In this document: piece by piece, positions 1 to 10,774 of the stretch
Layout of the letters: each line of letters opens with the position of its first letter
Position numbering within the stretch: position 1 is the first letter of the stretch
Assembly: GCF_016545825.1 (NCBI RefSeq)
Contig: NC_052619.1
Coordinates: forward strand, 12,105,501 to 12,169,500
DNA from: Eucalyptus grandis
Taxonomy: Eukaryota; Streptophyta; Magnoliopsida; Myrtales; Myrtaceae
DNA length: 64,000 bases
Direction: 5' to 3'
Notes under the pieces: generated by a model
Told to the model about the DNA's origin: nothing
The model's database searches: none
Seen by the model: the letters and a program-made list of their open reading frames with translations, nothing else
Program-made: the position numbers and the translations under genes

Positions 1-293
1 TTGGTTTCTATTACAGTTACCCTAGTATACTTAATTCAATACAGTCTAAAGTCATTCCTCATGTCATCATCATTGTAGAATCTCCACCAAGACAAAGCTA
101 ACTTCCATGACTTTAGCAAACATCATAACCTAACATCAACTGGACACAATATTCAAACACCACCAAGCACATGGATTTGTCTAAAATTCTCACCAGTCAC
201 CACCACAGCATTAATTAACCCTGAAAAGTCCAACTTGGATTTTATTTAAAAAAAAAAAAAAACTGATACAGTTAAGAAAGAAAGGAACATTAC

Positions 294-1237
294 CCTTGAG
301 AAGAAGTGGAACAAGCAGAACAATTTGACCATCGCGAAGGCAACTTTCAGAGGGATCAGTTTCTTCTGCCTTGACCACCTGTTGAGGACTATCTCCCTCC
401 TCTCCAATGGCATCTCGTGGAACTTGCGAATGAAGGGCCATCTCCAGTCCAAGCATAGAAACCCACAGAGCAATAAGGTCCCCAATCTGTAGGAGAGAAT
501 CTTCAAGACAAGGCTCACAACAAGCAGTGCACTGCGCTGACCCCTCTTCGCCAGACGCTCTGCAATCTGCCCTCCATTACAGAAGCAAAGGAAAGAAATC
601 AGCTTCTGGTCCCAATTCGGGAATAATTTTTTCTTGGAAAAAGAAGCTAGCGTGAGAGACTCAATGCTCAAATCGATCAAGAAGAAGATACCCTTTCGGG
701 AAGGAAAAAAAAAAAATCAAAGTCCTGAACAGAGATGAAATTATTGCAACCACGCCAGAAAGCCTTTGACTTTCCGTTTCTAATTGACTTGAAGATGAGT
801 AGCAGCTACGTTTCAAAGAACTACCTAAAAAAGGAACATTGCCCAGCAAAGAAGACAACACAATGATCGGCCCACACCCAAAAAAGAAAGAAACTTTACC
901 ATGGCCGGGCATGGGTTATAATTCTACTTGCAGAAGTATGCATCAAACTGCTCTAAATCACTAACAGAAGCAACCAGAAAAGAAAAGAAAAGAAAAAAAG
1001 CAAAAAGGGGAGCCTTTCGACCTCATCAGGGATCGGATGCTGAGACCCAGAAGCCCGGAAGAAGGAGTACACGGCCTCATTGCGAGGGCTGTCCTCGTCG
1101 ATGCTGTCCGGCGAGAGGGGAGGCAGGAGGGTCTCGCACATGGCGGCGAGCGACTGGATTTGGTCGGCGGAGAAGCCATGGCTGAAGCCGGCCTCTCTCC
1201 CCACTCTGCTCAACAGAGGATGGCCGTCTCTTCCCAT
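294..1237 (-). CDS. FAO: Long-chain-alcohol oxidase FAO, 5' part (exons 1-2)
   Basis: Family role: a membrane-associated flavoprotein that oxidises long-chain fatty alcohols to aldehydes in the omega-oxidation / wax and lipid breakdown route. Exon 1 is complement(1022..1237) and exon 2 complement(294..566), both with GT-AG borders and phase 0 (163 codons visible). Exon 1 starts [10 protein letters not shown] and carries the FAO N-terminal block [20 protein letters not shown]. Exon 2 starts [10 protein letters not shown] and contains a hydrophobic stretch followed by [20 protein letters not shown], as in plant FAOs. The family is about 750 residues long, so the FAD-binding GMC oxidoreductase domain lies off the left edge; positions 1-293 are intron 2. 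The next ATG upstream is in a different, CT-rich context, so I chose the ATG at 1237. The pyrimidine-rich 5'UTR shows as a GA-type run on the plus strand at 1290-1325. Family assignment is by remembered similarity and is fairly sure. Confidence 0.85.
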
Positions 1238-1289
1238 CGTGCCGAGCGAAGCGAAGCCAAGGATGACGCACGCCTCTCCGCACGTGACA

Positions 1290-1326
1290 GAGAGAGACAG
1301 AGAGACAAAGAGACAGAGAGACAGAG
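1290..1326. repeat. GA/CAGA-type simple repeat in the FAO leader
   Basis: A run of GAGA and GACA units lies 55-90 bp upstream of the FAO start codon. On the gene's own strand it is a CT-rich leader, a common 5'UTR feature in plants. Confidence 0.7.
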
Positions 1327-1399
1327 GGTTCTTGCAGAAGTGTGCGGGTTCGTTCTGGTACACGACTGACGACGAAACCTGTTCAATTTATAGGCCTCG

Positions 1400-4300
1400 T
1401 GGAAGTCGGCCATTAATTATTCACGGACTTCAAGCGTCCTCCGATAGGACTCTCGTGCCTCCCTCTGATTTCCAGGTCGTCCGTCTTCCCCCCCCGATCG
1501 TGAACGAACTCGGAACTATAATCCAAACGGGTCGGTCCAGAATCGAACCCGCCGCCCTACGTCCCGTCCTAAAAAGACTCTCCATTGGGTTGTCGTCAAT
1601 TCGTGTGCATTGTCAACTTCCGATATATAAATTCGTTTTTTTTGTTTTTGGGTCAGGCAACTTCCAATATTGAAAAGAACGGAATTGGGTCAATTTTGAG
1701 AATCGGGGACACGACGGAAAGTCCGTGGCCTAGAAACGGAAAGGCACCCATCAATTGGTTAACTTCAATGGTCGTTTTTAGGGAGGGGGTTGGGATGCGT
1801 GTCCGATGGGTGGGCATCGGAGAAGACGGGTACATCATGACAAGCACATCATGCCACGATGGGTCCATTTCTTTTCTCCAAGTGGCCTAAATAATGAGTT
1901 TTAATTTAATTTGCAATGTGATCTTTTTTTAAAGTTATATGAAAATATTCTATGGACCACATTTAAAGGTATAGAACCACACTGAATAAATTATAAAATT
2001 TATAGAATTACTTCGAATAAATTAAAATTTAAAGATTTTTATGAAATTATATATAATTTTTCCTTTCTCGAAAAAAAAATTATTGGATTTGGGCAAGCCA
2101 CATGAGCTCCAAAAATCAAAATCTCATATTGTTGCGACACGTCTCCCGTCTCTTTCTAGGAGAAATGACAATTATTGTCATTAATGGTTGCTTGATTTTT
2201 TTGGTAAGGAAAAACGAAAGATAGTCACTTTTGGCAACCTGTTCGTCTTCTTCCATAATGAAAACATTGAAAAGCCCTCCCACAATCATGTTCAATCCGG
2301 TGCGGAATCTCTCTCGCAAGATGGAAAAGTTTTGTCTGGAACCATGAATGGTTGCATATTCTCCATCTAGTCTCCCACTGCCATGGGGTTGAATGTCAGG
2401 TGTGTTTGAAAAGGTCAGGTTTGCAATCACATCTAATAGAAATCGCTAAGCTTTATTGCTCTGTACTTTCAAATTTGCTTATCTCGCGTTTTATGTAGGC
2501 TTTCATTTTCTTGAATTTTAGGCTGCCTATACTACGGTTTTGAGTGTTATAACTTTTCACGAATTTTATGAAAAGAAATAAAAGAAGGGATGCTTCTTTC
2601 GATGATATGATGGAAAGAATAGTCGTAATATGCAGGGGTGATTGGTTTATTATCTAGTAACAAGAAACCGAACCACACAGAGTTGGTTAGCAGTTATATG
2701 AGTTTGGAGTCAACCCTAAATCAAACAAGCCTCTAACCTCAATCTTTAATGATAGATTTGGCATTACCAAGAATATAATATCTGTATAATCACTAGGATA
2801 GATCCTCAATATTGGTTCCCACGCCCTATCAACGTTCAAGATCAACAATCGAAAATCCAATCACAAATACTCGAACCACAACAAAAACAAATAGAAATTC
2901 AGGACGTTACCAAATAAGAAAATCCAAGATCTTCCCTCCTAACCCCCTCCGAAGGAATAGAGACCATGAAGAATCAACATTTATCCCCAAAAATAAAAAA
3001 AGCAACGTCGCCTAATCTTAACATTTCGCAAAGTCTTAATTTTTCGCAAATTCTTAATTTTTCAAAAAAAAAAAAAAAAAGCTTCTGGAAAGCCCACGTC
3101 TTCACATTAAAGACATTTATGCAACTGCCCAATCTAAGTCGAGATCAACCATATTAGGGCCCCTCGAATACGCTAATGTCCACTCGAGGACCATGTCATT
3201 AAATGACATTTGCTATGTTGCTCTCATGTTCAGGAATCAGTCGACTTCCTCGGGACTCCTGTTCACACGATGAGACACCGATTTCCATTTAAAACCATCA
3301 CCCTTTACATTAAATTATCGGAAAAAGCCGCTGAAAGTTCCACATTATGCCGTGTCTAAGTCAAGGTCAACCATCCTAGGGCCCATCCGATGCACTAATG
3401 TCCGCTCGAGAACCATGCTCTTAAATGACATTTGCTCTATTTGTTCTCGTGTTCAAAATCAACCGATATAATTCAGTCTTCCCACATGGGACTCTTGTTC
3501 AGACACGGAGACACCAACACTCATTCATAGCCATCACCTGTTACATTATAATTACGAGAAAAAGCCACTGAAAACTCCAAATTATGCTGTCTCTAAGACA
3601 TTTACCATAAACCTTTTTTTATGATATAAAAAATCCCAAATTTATATATGCGTGGCATATCAAAGCCATCAATGAGCATCTTTAAAATTCTGCTTGTGTG
3701 AATGACGGAAGGTAAATGGTGTCGACACGGCGCTTATGTGAGTTGCAACCTTTGTTTACTGTGACCCCTTATGGGCTTAAATGTGACAAGCCTTGAACAG
3801 GAACTTGTTTACTTTGATGCTCTTCCAGTACTTTATTTTATTTCAAAAATGTTTGACAAGCAAGTTGGATTCCATACCATCTACATGCATCATACATTAT
3901 TGCATTAAAAATGGGACTTTCAATCCAAACAAAAATAACATTCATCGCATTTTCATGGGTAAAATTTAAGTTTCAATTAAACTTTGAATAAAACCTCAGC
4001 GAGCTCACCTTCAAAGAGGCCCACCAACACCGGTCGATGGAGGGGTAGCTAATGAGAACATTTTCAATTGGTGACGGTCCGAATTAAACTTGATCTTGGC
4101 CCGTCTCCTACGTAAATTTCGACCAGCCCCCTCGTGCTCTGTCAGTGGCCGAATTTTGGCCCCTTTGTGGGCTTAAATTTTGGTTAGAAAAATCATATGA
4201 GAGAACCTCGACAAAGGGCAAATGCATCATTCAGGTACGATCTGGAGGATTTTTGTGTGGCTTTCTACCTAAAATTATTAATGCAAGTTTCTACTTCTTA

Positions 4301-4552
4301 TCAAATGCAATGCGTGTATATCATTTATGGTTCATAAATAACACTTACCCGAGTGATTAAGAAAGTTTGTAATAGACAAATTAAATTTCCGATCGAGGTC
4401 GGCCGACCCCGACGAGCAAAAGGAACGCACCATCCAACGCTTCAACGAATTCTCAGGAGTGAAAATTTTCGTCGATGTGCAAATAATTCATGTCAAATAC
4501 ACTTAAATCCCCCCCAATTTTTTCTCTTCTTTTTTGCCCTAACGAAAGCGTC
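1400..4552. other. Intergenic, no gene seen
   Basis: Short open frames here show no recognisable domain, codon bias or splice structure. The stretch is AT-rich. It contains an A-run at 3064-3079 and a diverged tandem duplication (listed separately). Confidence 0.6.
3118..3590. repeat. Diverged tandem duplication, about 220-bp unit
   Basis: Two copies in direct orientation. Both contain GGGCCC followed by CGA, then CTAATGTCC.CTCGAG, then AAATGACATTTGCT, then GGGACTC.TGTTCA, then GAGACACC, then GAAAAAGCC.CTGAAA. Unit 1 spans about 3118-3341 and unit 2 about 3342-3585; the start of a third repeats CTAAGACATTTA. No coding potential was seen. Confidence 0.75.
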
Positions 4553-4852
4553 TTAGACAACGATGGCCTCTCGTCGTGGAGGACCGCTTCGGCACCAGTT
4601 GAATTTGGCACACGGACGGGTGTAATTTTGCGCCGGCGTCGGAGGAGCATGCCGACTCTGGCACTGGGGCGGAGGGTGGGGCCTTTTGCACGGGTCGATC
4701 ACTCCTATCACAATTGACCGGGACCATGCGACACGGCGGAGTTCTGCCTCAGCACCGGGGCTCATCGCCAGCTCGAGGCCGGGGCTCCCTGCCTCGGCAC
4801 AGCAAACCGCCACCGTGCCGATGAGCACCAAGAAGAGGAGCCCCAGCTTCAT
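4553..4852 (-). CDS. RALF-like secreted cysteine-rich peptide
   Basis: Single-exon 99-residue protein. Residues 1-19 form a hydrophobic signal peptide (MKLGLLFLVLIGTVAVCCAE). The C-terminal half has four cysteines at 55, 64, 81 and 87, arranged as VIDPC...PPQC...NYTRPC.....CRSG. This resembles the RALF C-terminus, which has Y.RGC.....CR and two disulfides. RALF peptides are extracellular signals read by CrRLK1L receptor kinases such as FERONIA, and they raise apoplastic pH. There is no dibasic S1P site before the mature part, though RR occurs at 39-40, and the usual YISY motif is absent; that fits the shorter divergent RALF clades. TATAAATA (complement 4896-4903) lies 44 bp upstream of the ATG. 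The alternative is another four-cysteine secreted peptide family. Confidence 0.6.
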   Translation of the reverse strand: MKLGLLFLVLIGTVAVCCAEAGSPGLELAMSPGAEAELRRVAWSRSIVIGVIDPCKRPHPPPQCQSRHAPPTPAQNYTRPCAKFNWCRSGPPRREAIVV

Positions 4853-4895
4853 GATCTTTCTTCTGTTCTCAAAATGATTGTGAGGGTTGTTGTCG

Positions 4896-4903
4896 TATTT
4901 ATA
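4896..4903 (-). promoter_or_regulatory. TATA box of the RALF-like gene
   Basis: TATAAATA on the minus strand, 44 bp before the start codon. This leaves room for only a very short 5'UTR. Confidence 0.6.
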
Positions 4904-5089
4904 GCAATCAAACAGTATTCCTGCAATTATGAGGCTTCAGTTGCCTGAATTTACCATTCACTATTGCTGGATTGAATGTACATTTAATGTTATTATTGAT
5001 CTTTTCCTGATTTGATTGTTTGGGCGTGTAATTAAAGCCGTACGGTGATATAATTGAAAGGTTGCTTCGTAATCATTATGAAAAGAAGG

Positions 5090-5625
5090 AAAATTTTAAA
5101 TAAGAATACAAAAGCCTCGTTTTTTCAAATAAAAATTTGAAATAGATCTTATTTAAAATAAAGGCCAAAGTGATCAAATTGTCTTAAATAAAAGCATGAA
5201 CTTCTAAATCATCTTAAATAAGGGCCTTTGGCCCGCCGGTGAACATTTCGGTTATCAGAAAATGGGCATTTTGATAAAAAAATTGTAACTATTTTTAAAA
5301 TTAGATTTTTTCTTTTTTTTTCCTCCCTCTTTCCTCCCCCGGCCATTGCTTGAGTTTGGTGACCTCCGCTATGGCCGACAGAGGGAAAAGGGAAAAAGAA
5401 AAAAGGAAAGAAAAAGAAATAAACAAAAAAAATTAAAAAGTAAAAGATGAAAATATCCTTCGGTTTGAGAGGCTACGCCCTTTTTTGAAATTAATGTGAC
5501 CACTTCAAACCTTCATCTAAAACGATTTGACTATTTCAAATTCTTATTTAAAACAAAGTCAACTTCAAGTTATTATTTTAGAAAATAATGTCATTTCAAG
5601 CCCTTCTTTGACCTTTTCTACGAAA
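5090..5625. mobile_element. MITE-like element with repeated subterminal units
   Basis: Both ends are built from copies of a roughly 35-bp unit (AAATAAG..TTTGAAGTGGTCAAATTG-like). The units lie in direct orientation at 5095-5235 and in inverse orientation at 5495-5620. They flank a pyrimidine/GC-rich core with CCCCCGGCCATTGC. No transposase frame exists, so this is probably a non-autonomous DNA element. Exact ends and target duplication were not resolved. Confidence 0.5.
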
Positions 5626-5704
5626 ATATTCCAATAAATTATAAAACGCGTGCTCTTTCTTTTTGAAGATTATAGTTTCAAAGTATTTTAGAGTCGTTTG
5701 TTTG

Positions 5705-6080
5705 AGCAGGTAATTTTTTAATTACCAAAATTTTAAGGATAATACCAAAAAGTCCTAAACATTTTCATATTGATACTAAATCAATTATAAACCTTTTAAC
5801 TAAACTAATTTACTCCTAAATATTTTCAGATTGGTACCATTGAGTTCATCTGATCAATTTTGATAAAAATCATCGATTTGGACGTTGATTGTCTTACGTG
5901 AAACAATCGGCGTTAACATGAATATTTTTAAATAAATTTTCGAGAATTTTATTTTTATTTTTTCCATCAAGAGCCAGCAAGGAGCTGCCAATCAACAACC
6001 CCACTGGCCACTGGGCGAGGGCCTGGCAACAGGCAAGGACAATAAGCTCTCGTCGGCCACTAGACGAGGGCCGTGGTATC
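5705..6080. mobile_element. Partial Mutator-like family element
   Basis: The left part (ACCAAAAAGTCCTAAACATTTTC, then ACTAAATC.ATTATAAACC) matches the terminal structure of the complete element at 53387-54790. A GC-richer segment with GCCACTGGGCGAGG follows. I could not find the opposite terminus, so the copy is probably truncated. Confidence 0.4.
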
Positions 6081-6571
6081 CTATTGTATTTGTTCCTGCT
6101 TACATTTGAATCTTATCTGGACCGTGAATAGATACCACCACCAATTCCGAACCATTATGTCCTATTGGAGGGGACATCCAATAGGCTAGGCCCATGAGAA
6201 TCGAATGGGGCCCGACTAATCATCAATCTCGACCTCTCGTTTGTGTCCTCGGGTCACTTCGGACACGTTGGACCAAGCTCTCGGAAGATGGTTCTATTTC
6301 ATTTAGTTATTTACTTTCTTGATTTTTGCATTTATTGGTTACATATTAAACGCATTGATCAGCCTTTTTTTATATTTCATAATTCGATAAATAAACATCA
6401 TCGGACCTCAAAACCTTACTATCCCTTGATTGGTTTTAAAAGATGCAAACGAATTCGTTAGAAAAAGGCCGATAAAGGGTTCCTACCAAAACAATTACTA
6501 GAGAATTGATGAGTATCATTTTGCGGCCAGCAAGGTCTTGATGGACTTTCGTTCCTTGTTAATGAAACTAG

Positions 6572-7209
6572 AGGTTTGTACAGTAATATTTCCGTTTCTC
6601 CCAATTTCTATTATTTTCCTCTATTTTTTTGTTCCCGAAAACAATTTTGGAATAGGAACAATAAACAATAAAAAGTAACTTCTTGTTCCCGATAACAATT
6701 TCTAGAAATAAGCAAAATTTTTTTTTGTTCCTCCCTCTTGCCATGGCCACCTCTAATTGCTCGGAGCCACCGCTAACTGCTGCTGCCATTGTCGCCACCA
6801 CTGCGTACCGCCGACTGCCAGTCGCTGCCACCTCCATCCGTCGTTGCCACCGCTGTCGACCACTATTGCTATCGCCACCGCCTCCGTCCGTCGCCACCGT
6901 CGATGTCCGTCGGCTACCACCGACCGCCGTTGCTCGTTGCCGCCCTACGCTGACGGTCGTATAGTGGCGGCGACGGTCGATAGTCCGCGATTGGCGATCC
7001 ATGAGCAATAATAAAAAACGAATAAATACAAAAGAGAAAATGTTTCGTACCAAATACATTTTTATTCTTTTTCTATTTTAAAATTAAAAAAATTGTGTAA
7101 TTACCAAACACTTTATTTTACTCGGAAATTGTTCCTCGGAATAGAAATAGAAAAGAATTATTTATGAAAAAAAATTATTTCCCAATAAGAAATGTTATCA
7201 TGCACAGCC
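6572..7209. mobile_element. Tourist/PIF-Harbinger-like MITE, CCG-rich core
   Basis: The left end AGGTTTGTACAGTAATATTT pairs with the right end, which on the opposite strand reads GGCTGTGCATGATAACATTT. The flanking trinucleotide TAG (6569-6571 and 7210-7212) is consistent with a 3-bp target duplication. The core (6740-6960) is rich in CGCC/CCGC triplets. That creates long open frames in several phases, which I do not regard as genes. Confidence 0.55.
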
Positions 7210-7551
7210 TAGTTTTGCAAGATTTTTTTTTCCCATTTTTCTAAATATATTATCAAAGAGTAGTTTGTAGAAATTTTATCAATGATATTATGATTTTTAA
7301 TCAATTAACTATTTATTGTTGAGTTTTAATAAGTGATGAGTTCGCTGACAATCTCGAGTAAACATAAAATATTGTTCTAGTTTTCTTCGACTTTGCCTTG
7401 ATTGGTTGGTTAAAGGACTGAGAGGGACGATGAGTCTTTCCAACCTCCTCAAGTCATTATCTCATACTCGCCGCATCAAGTTATAACTACTCAACACCAC
7501 CAATAATCTAAATCTCCAAAATTGATAAGCCTGTTGTTGCAATTAGATTAA

Positions 7552-7784
7552 GGGTGTGCATGATAAAATTTACAACGAAATTAATTTTTGGCGAGAAATT
7601 GAGAAACTTAAAAATTGAGAAGTTAAAAATTTTAACTTAAATTTATTTTCAAATCTATTTAAAATAAAAATATGTTAAAATAGAAAAATCAAATTCTTTT
7701 TACCAAACAGATTTTTGTTTTGAACCTGTTATGGGGAACAGAGAAACGAAGAAATAGAAAAATATAAATTTTATCATACGAGCC
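7552..7784. mobile_element. Tourist/PIF-Harbinger-like MITE, 233 bp
   Basis: The left terminus is GGGTGTGCATGATAAAATTT. The right terminus on the opposite strand is GGCTCGTATGATAAAATTT. Flanks are TAA on the left and TCA on the right, a 3-bp target duplication with one mismatch. There is no coding capacity. Confidence 0.65.
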
Positions 7785-8179
7785 TCAAGATGTTACAAAT
7801 TGAGAAGTTCTCTCTACATGAGGAGGCCTGCAATCAGGCACCATGGCAGAAGTTGCGAGGTAAGATCGGATTAGCGGCCGACTCATCCTTTTCCATCACT
7901 CGGTCAAACGAATGGTGGGGGCAGCGGTCGACAAAGAAACCACCAAAATCTCTGGCGGGCCTCGAACGTTAGTTGCAGCGCCCGGTCCGAATGTCCACTC
8001 CTCGATGTCGGAAATGCAGTTTCGACCCGAAAATAGGATAGCAACGACGGAAAAGCAGTCAAAACGACTCGTGGGCCACGGTCGTTTTGATGGTTTTGGA
8101 CCCCGGACCACGGTTTCGCACTCCAGCTCATCGAATTCCCGATTAAAATCAATCGAGTTTTATTTTATTATTTAATATT

Positions 8180-9485
8180 TTCGGTGTTACAAGTTGCCCT
8201 CCCATGCGAGCTTAGCCTGGCTGCGCATGCAAAAGGGCCGACGATTTAAATTATATCTAAAGGTCAACCCAAGCTATGTGACGTCATATCTCGTAGGTCT
8301 TATCTTATTGGGATTTTCGTTTCGGCCAATGCGTCCCTTCCATCAACGCTAGAGCTCTAATCCAAAATTGGTGTCGAGCGAGAGAAAAAAAAAAAAATTG
8401 GTTTTGGGGGTTTGCGCGTGCCGTTGGGAATCACGAGCCAACGACTTCTCATCGTGTTTTTCAAAATGTTCGATTGAATAAAGAGATAATTTTCTTTATG
8501 ATTATGTCGTTTTTAATGGAGTCCAATGGTCCAATGCACCGCAATTATTTTTTCTTATTCTTTATTTTGCAATCCTATCGTATTACATCTAACGTGATCG
8601 CCAATTAAATCATCTATCTTACTTTTTTAGTAGATCTATCAAACGTCCTATAAATGTGAAAGAACTACTGACGATGAATAACCCTATCTATAATCATCTA
8701 CTTAGATGACAGAGTATGTGATTCGGTCCTTTGAAGATATACCAGAAGCTTGAATTTGAGCAACAAGTTCTCAAAGAAAGAGAATCAATAAATTCGTGCC
8801 AATATGAGATTCATAATGACAAAATATTGCTGAACAATTTAGATACTTATTCAATATTAAGCATGACGCTTTTGGTTGAATGTCATCTGACTTGTATCGT
8901 CGACTAAGTTTTTTTTAAGATTGGTTCATACACGCAGCATTACTTGTGTGTATCAATCCACATGATTAGGCCAATGGCTCAGTTGCTTAGTGACGAGAGC
9001 AACTAGTGTCAGAGGTGGTAGATAGAAAGAGGCACATGCTCGGAAAAAAAGTGATTCTATTGTCACATGAATTTACAGAGATACGATTCCACGAAGTGAT
9101 TTGGAAAATTCTCAATCTATGTACCATGTATATTAGAAGTGTCCATTTTCACGTTATATAACGCACCATACCATCCTGTTCTTCTATATTTCATCCTCAT
9201 CAATTATGAAATGGCGAGTAATCTTTAATTTATTTTTAAAAAAGAAAAAAACAATTCATAGCACTCATTACTCAAGACAAAGCCTAAATAGACAAGTAAG
9301 ATGTTGACAATGACATGATCACTTATTGCTTTCTATTTTTTTTTCTTATCCCAAATACTAATATACTTTGTCCCTATTGCAAAATTAGTATATGGTAGCG
9401 TATATCTGCCATATACTAATATACTTCTTAAAAATTATATATAGAAACTAAATTTACTTGGGAAAAAATATCTCCAAAAATTAAT
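8180..9485. other. Intergenic, no gene seen
   Basis: AT-rich sequence with no convincing exon on either strand. TATACTAATATACTT-type runs occur at 9355-9425. This is the likely distal promoter of the DUF760 gene to the right. Confidence 0.5.
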
Positions 9486-9645
9486 TTTGGGATATTTATT
9501 TATTCTTCCCCCAAACCAAACCGCGGGCCCCACTCCCAGTCACCACCCAATCGAACCGGCCGATACGTTTCGGCGCGGGTGGCTGGTGGGCCCCATCTCA
9601 TCATCTTTTTTTCCCTCTCTGCAAACCCTATCCACTCCACTCCAT

Positions 9646-9742
9646 CACTCTCTCTCTCTCTCTCTAACTTTCTCTCTCCTCTGCGACGAACTGACCGCAT
9701 CGTCGACCGAATTCCTCCCCAAATCCTCTCTCTCTCTCTCTG
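9646..9742 (+). promoter_or_regulatory. CT-rich 5' leader of the DUF760 gene
   Basis: Two CT dinucleotide runs (about 9648-9665 and 9728-9741) lie just upstream of the start codon. Such runs are frequent in plant 5'UTRs and core promoters (Y-patch type). Confidence 0.5.
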
Positions 9743-9761
9743 GAGTATCCCCTTGCTGTTG

Positions 9762-10743
9762 ATGGACAGCCGCCTCTTCACTCGCGCCACCCTGACGCCG
9801 CCGCCGCCGCCGCCGCCGCCGTCGCTCCTGCTCCCCGCCGCCCGCAGGCCCTGGCCCGAGAAGCCGGGCTTGGGCGCGCGGATAGCCGGCCGCCGCCCGC
9901 GGCGATCGCCGGCTGTCGTCGCCAGCGCGAGCCGCTGCGAGTCGAGCAGCCTGAACACGCCCCTGGTGCCGGAGTCGGCCGCGGGGCGGTACCTGACGCG
10001 GGTCCTCCAGAACCAGCGGCAGCTGTTCCACGCCGCCGTGGCGGAGGAGCTGAAGCAGCTGGCCGACGACCGCGACGCGGCGGTTTCGCGCGTGCTGCTC
10101 AGCGCCGGCTCCGATGAAGCTTGCCTCCACAGGTACTACTGGCTCGCTTTGTCGATCGATTGTTTGGGTTTGACTGTATCTAGACAGGCATAGTTTGAAC
10201 CTTGAGGTTTGCCGGATGATATTCGGTGGAGAAAATTCAATTGGATTACATAATATAATATCCTTTGTTTGGCATTCAGATTGAAGGAGGGTTGTTTCAT
10301 TAACTTACTTGCTTCCAGATTGGGATATAGTTCTCAAGTGATCATTCTGTCGTGACATCGAAAGACAAATTACCAAACAATATTTAGCAAACGGGAACTG
10401 CCAGACTGGTATACTGAATTTGACTAGTCTTGTCTGTTGAGAGAATTAAAGGAATACAGTGCATGGAACTGGCTTAAACTTTTCATGATGGCAATGAGAA
10501 ACAAAAAGTGGTCCTTTTGTACGTTTTGACAATAGGGAAATATGACTTCTGGAGTTGAATTGGACTTACTGGTCATACTTCAACATGCTTATCTTACACA
10601 TATAGTCTCCAACCTGACTCTTTGATTTTGTTTATGGAAATCCAAGATGGATTAGCTTCTGCTGGTATTGTCTAAATTGTTTGAGAGATCAGGGCTGCTT
10701 TGCCTAAAAAGACAATTTTGGTTGATATAATCATTATTTAGCA

Positions 10744-10774
<31 letters not shown>

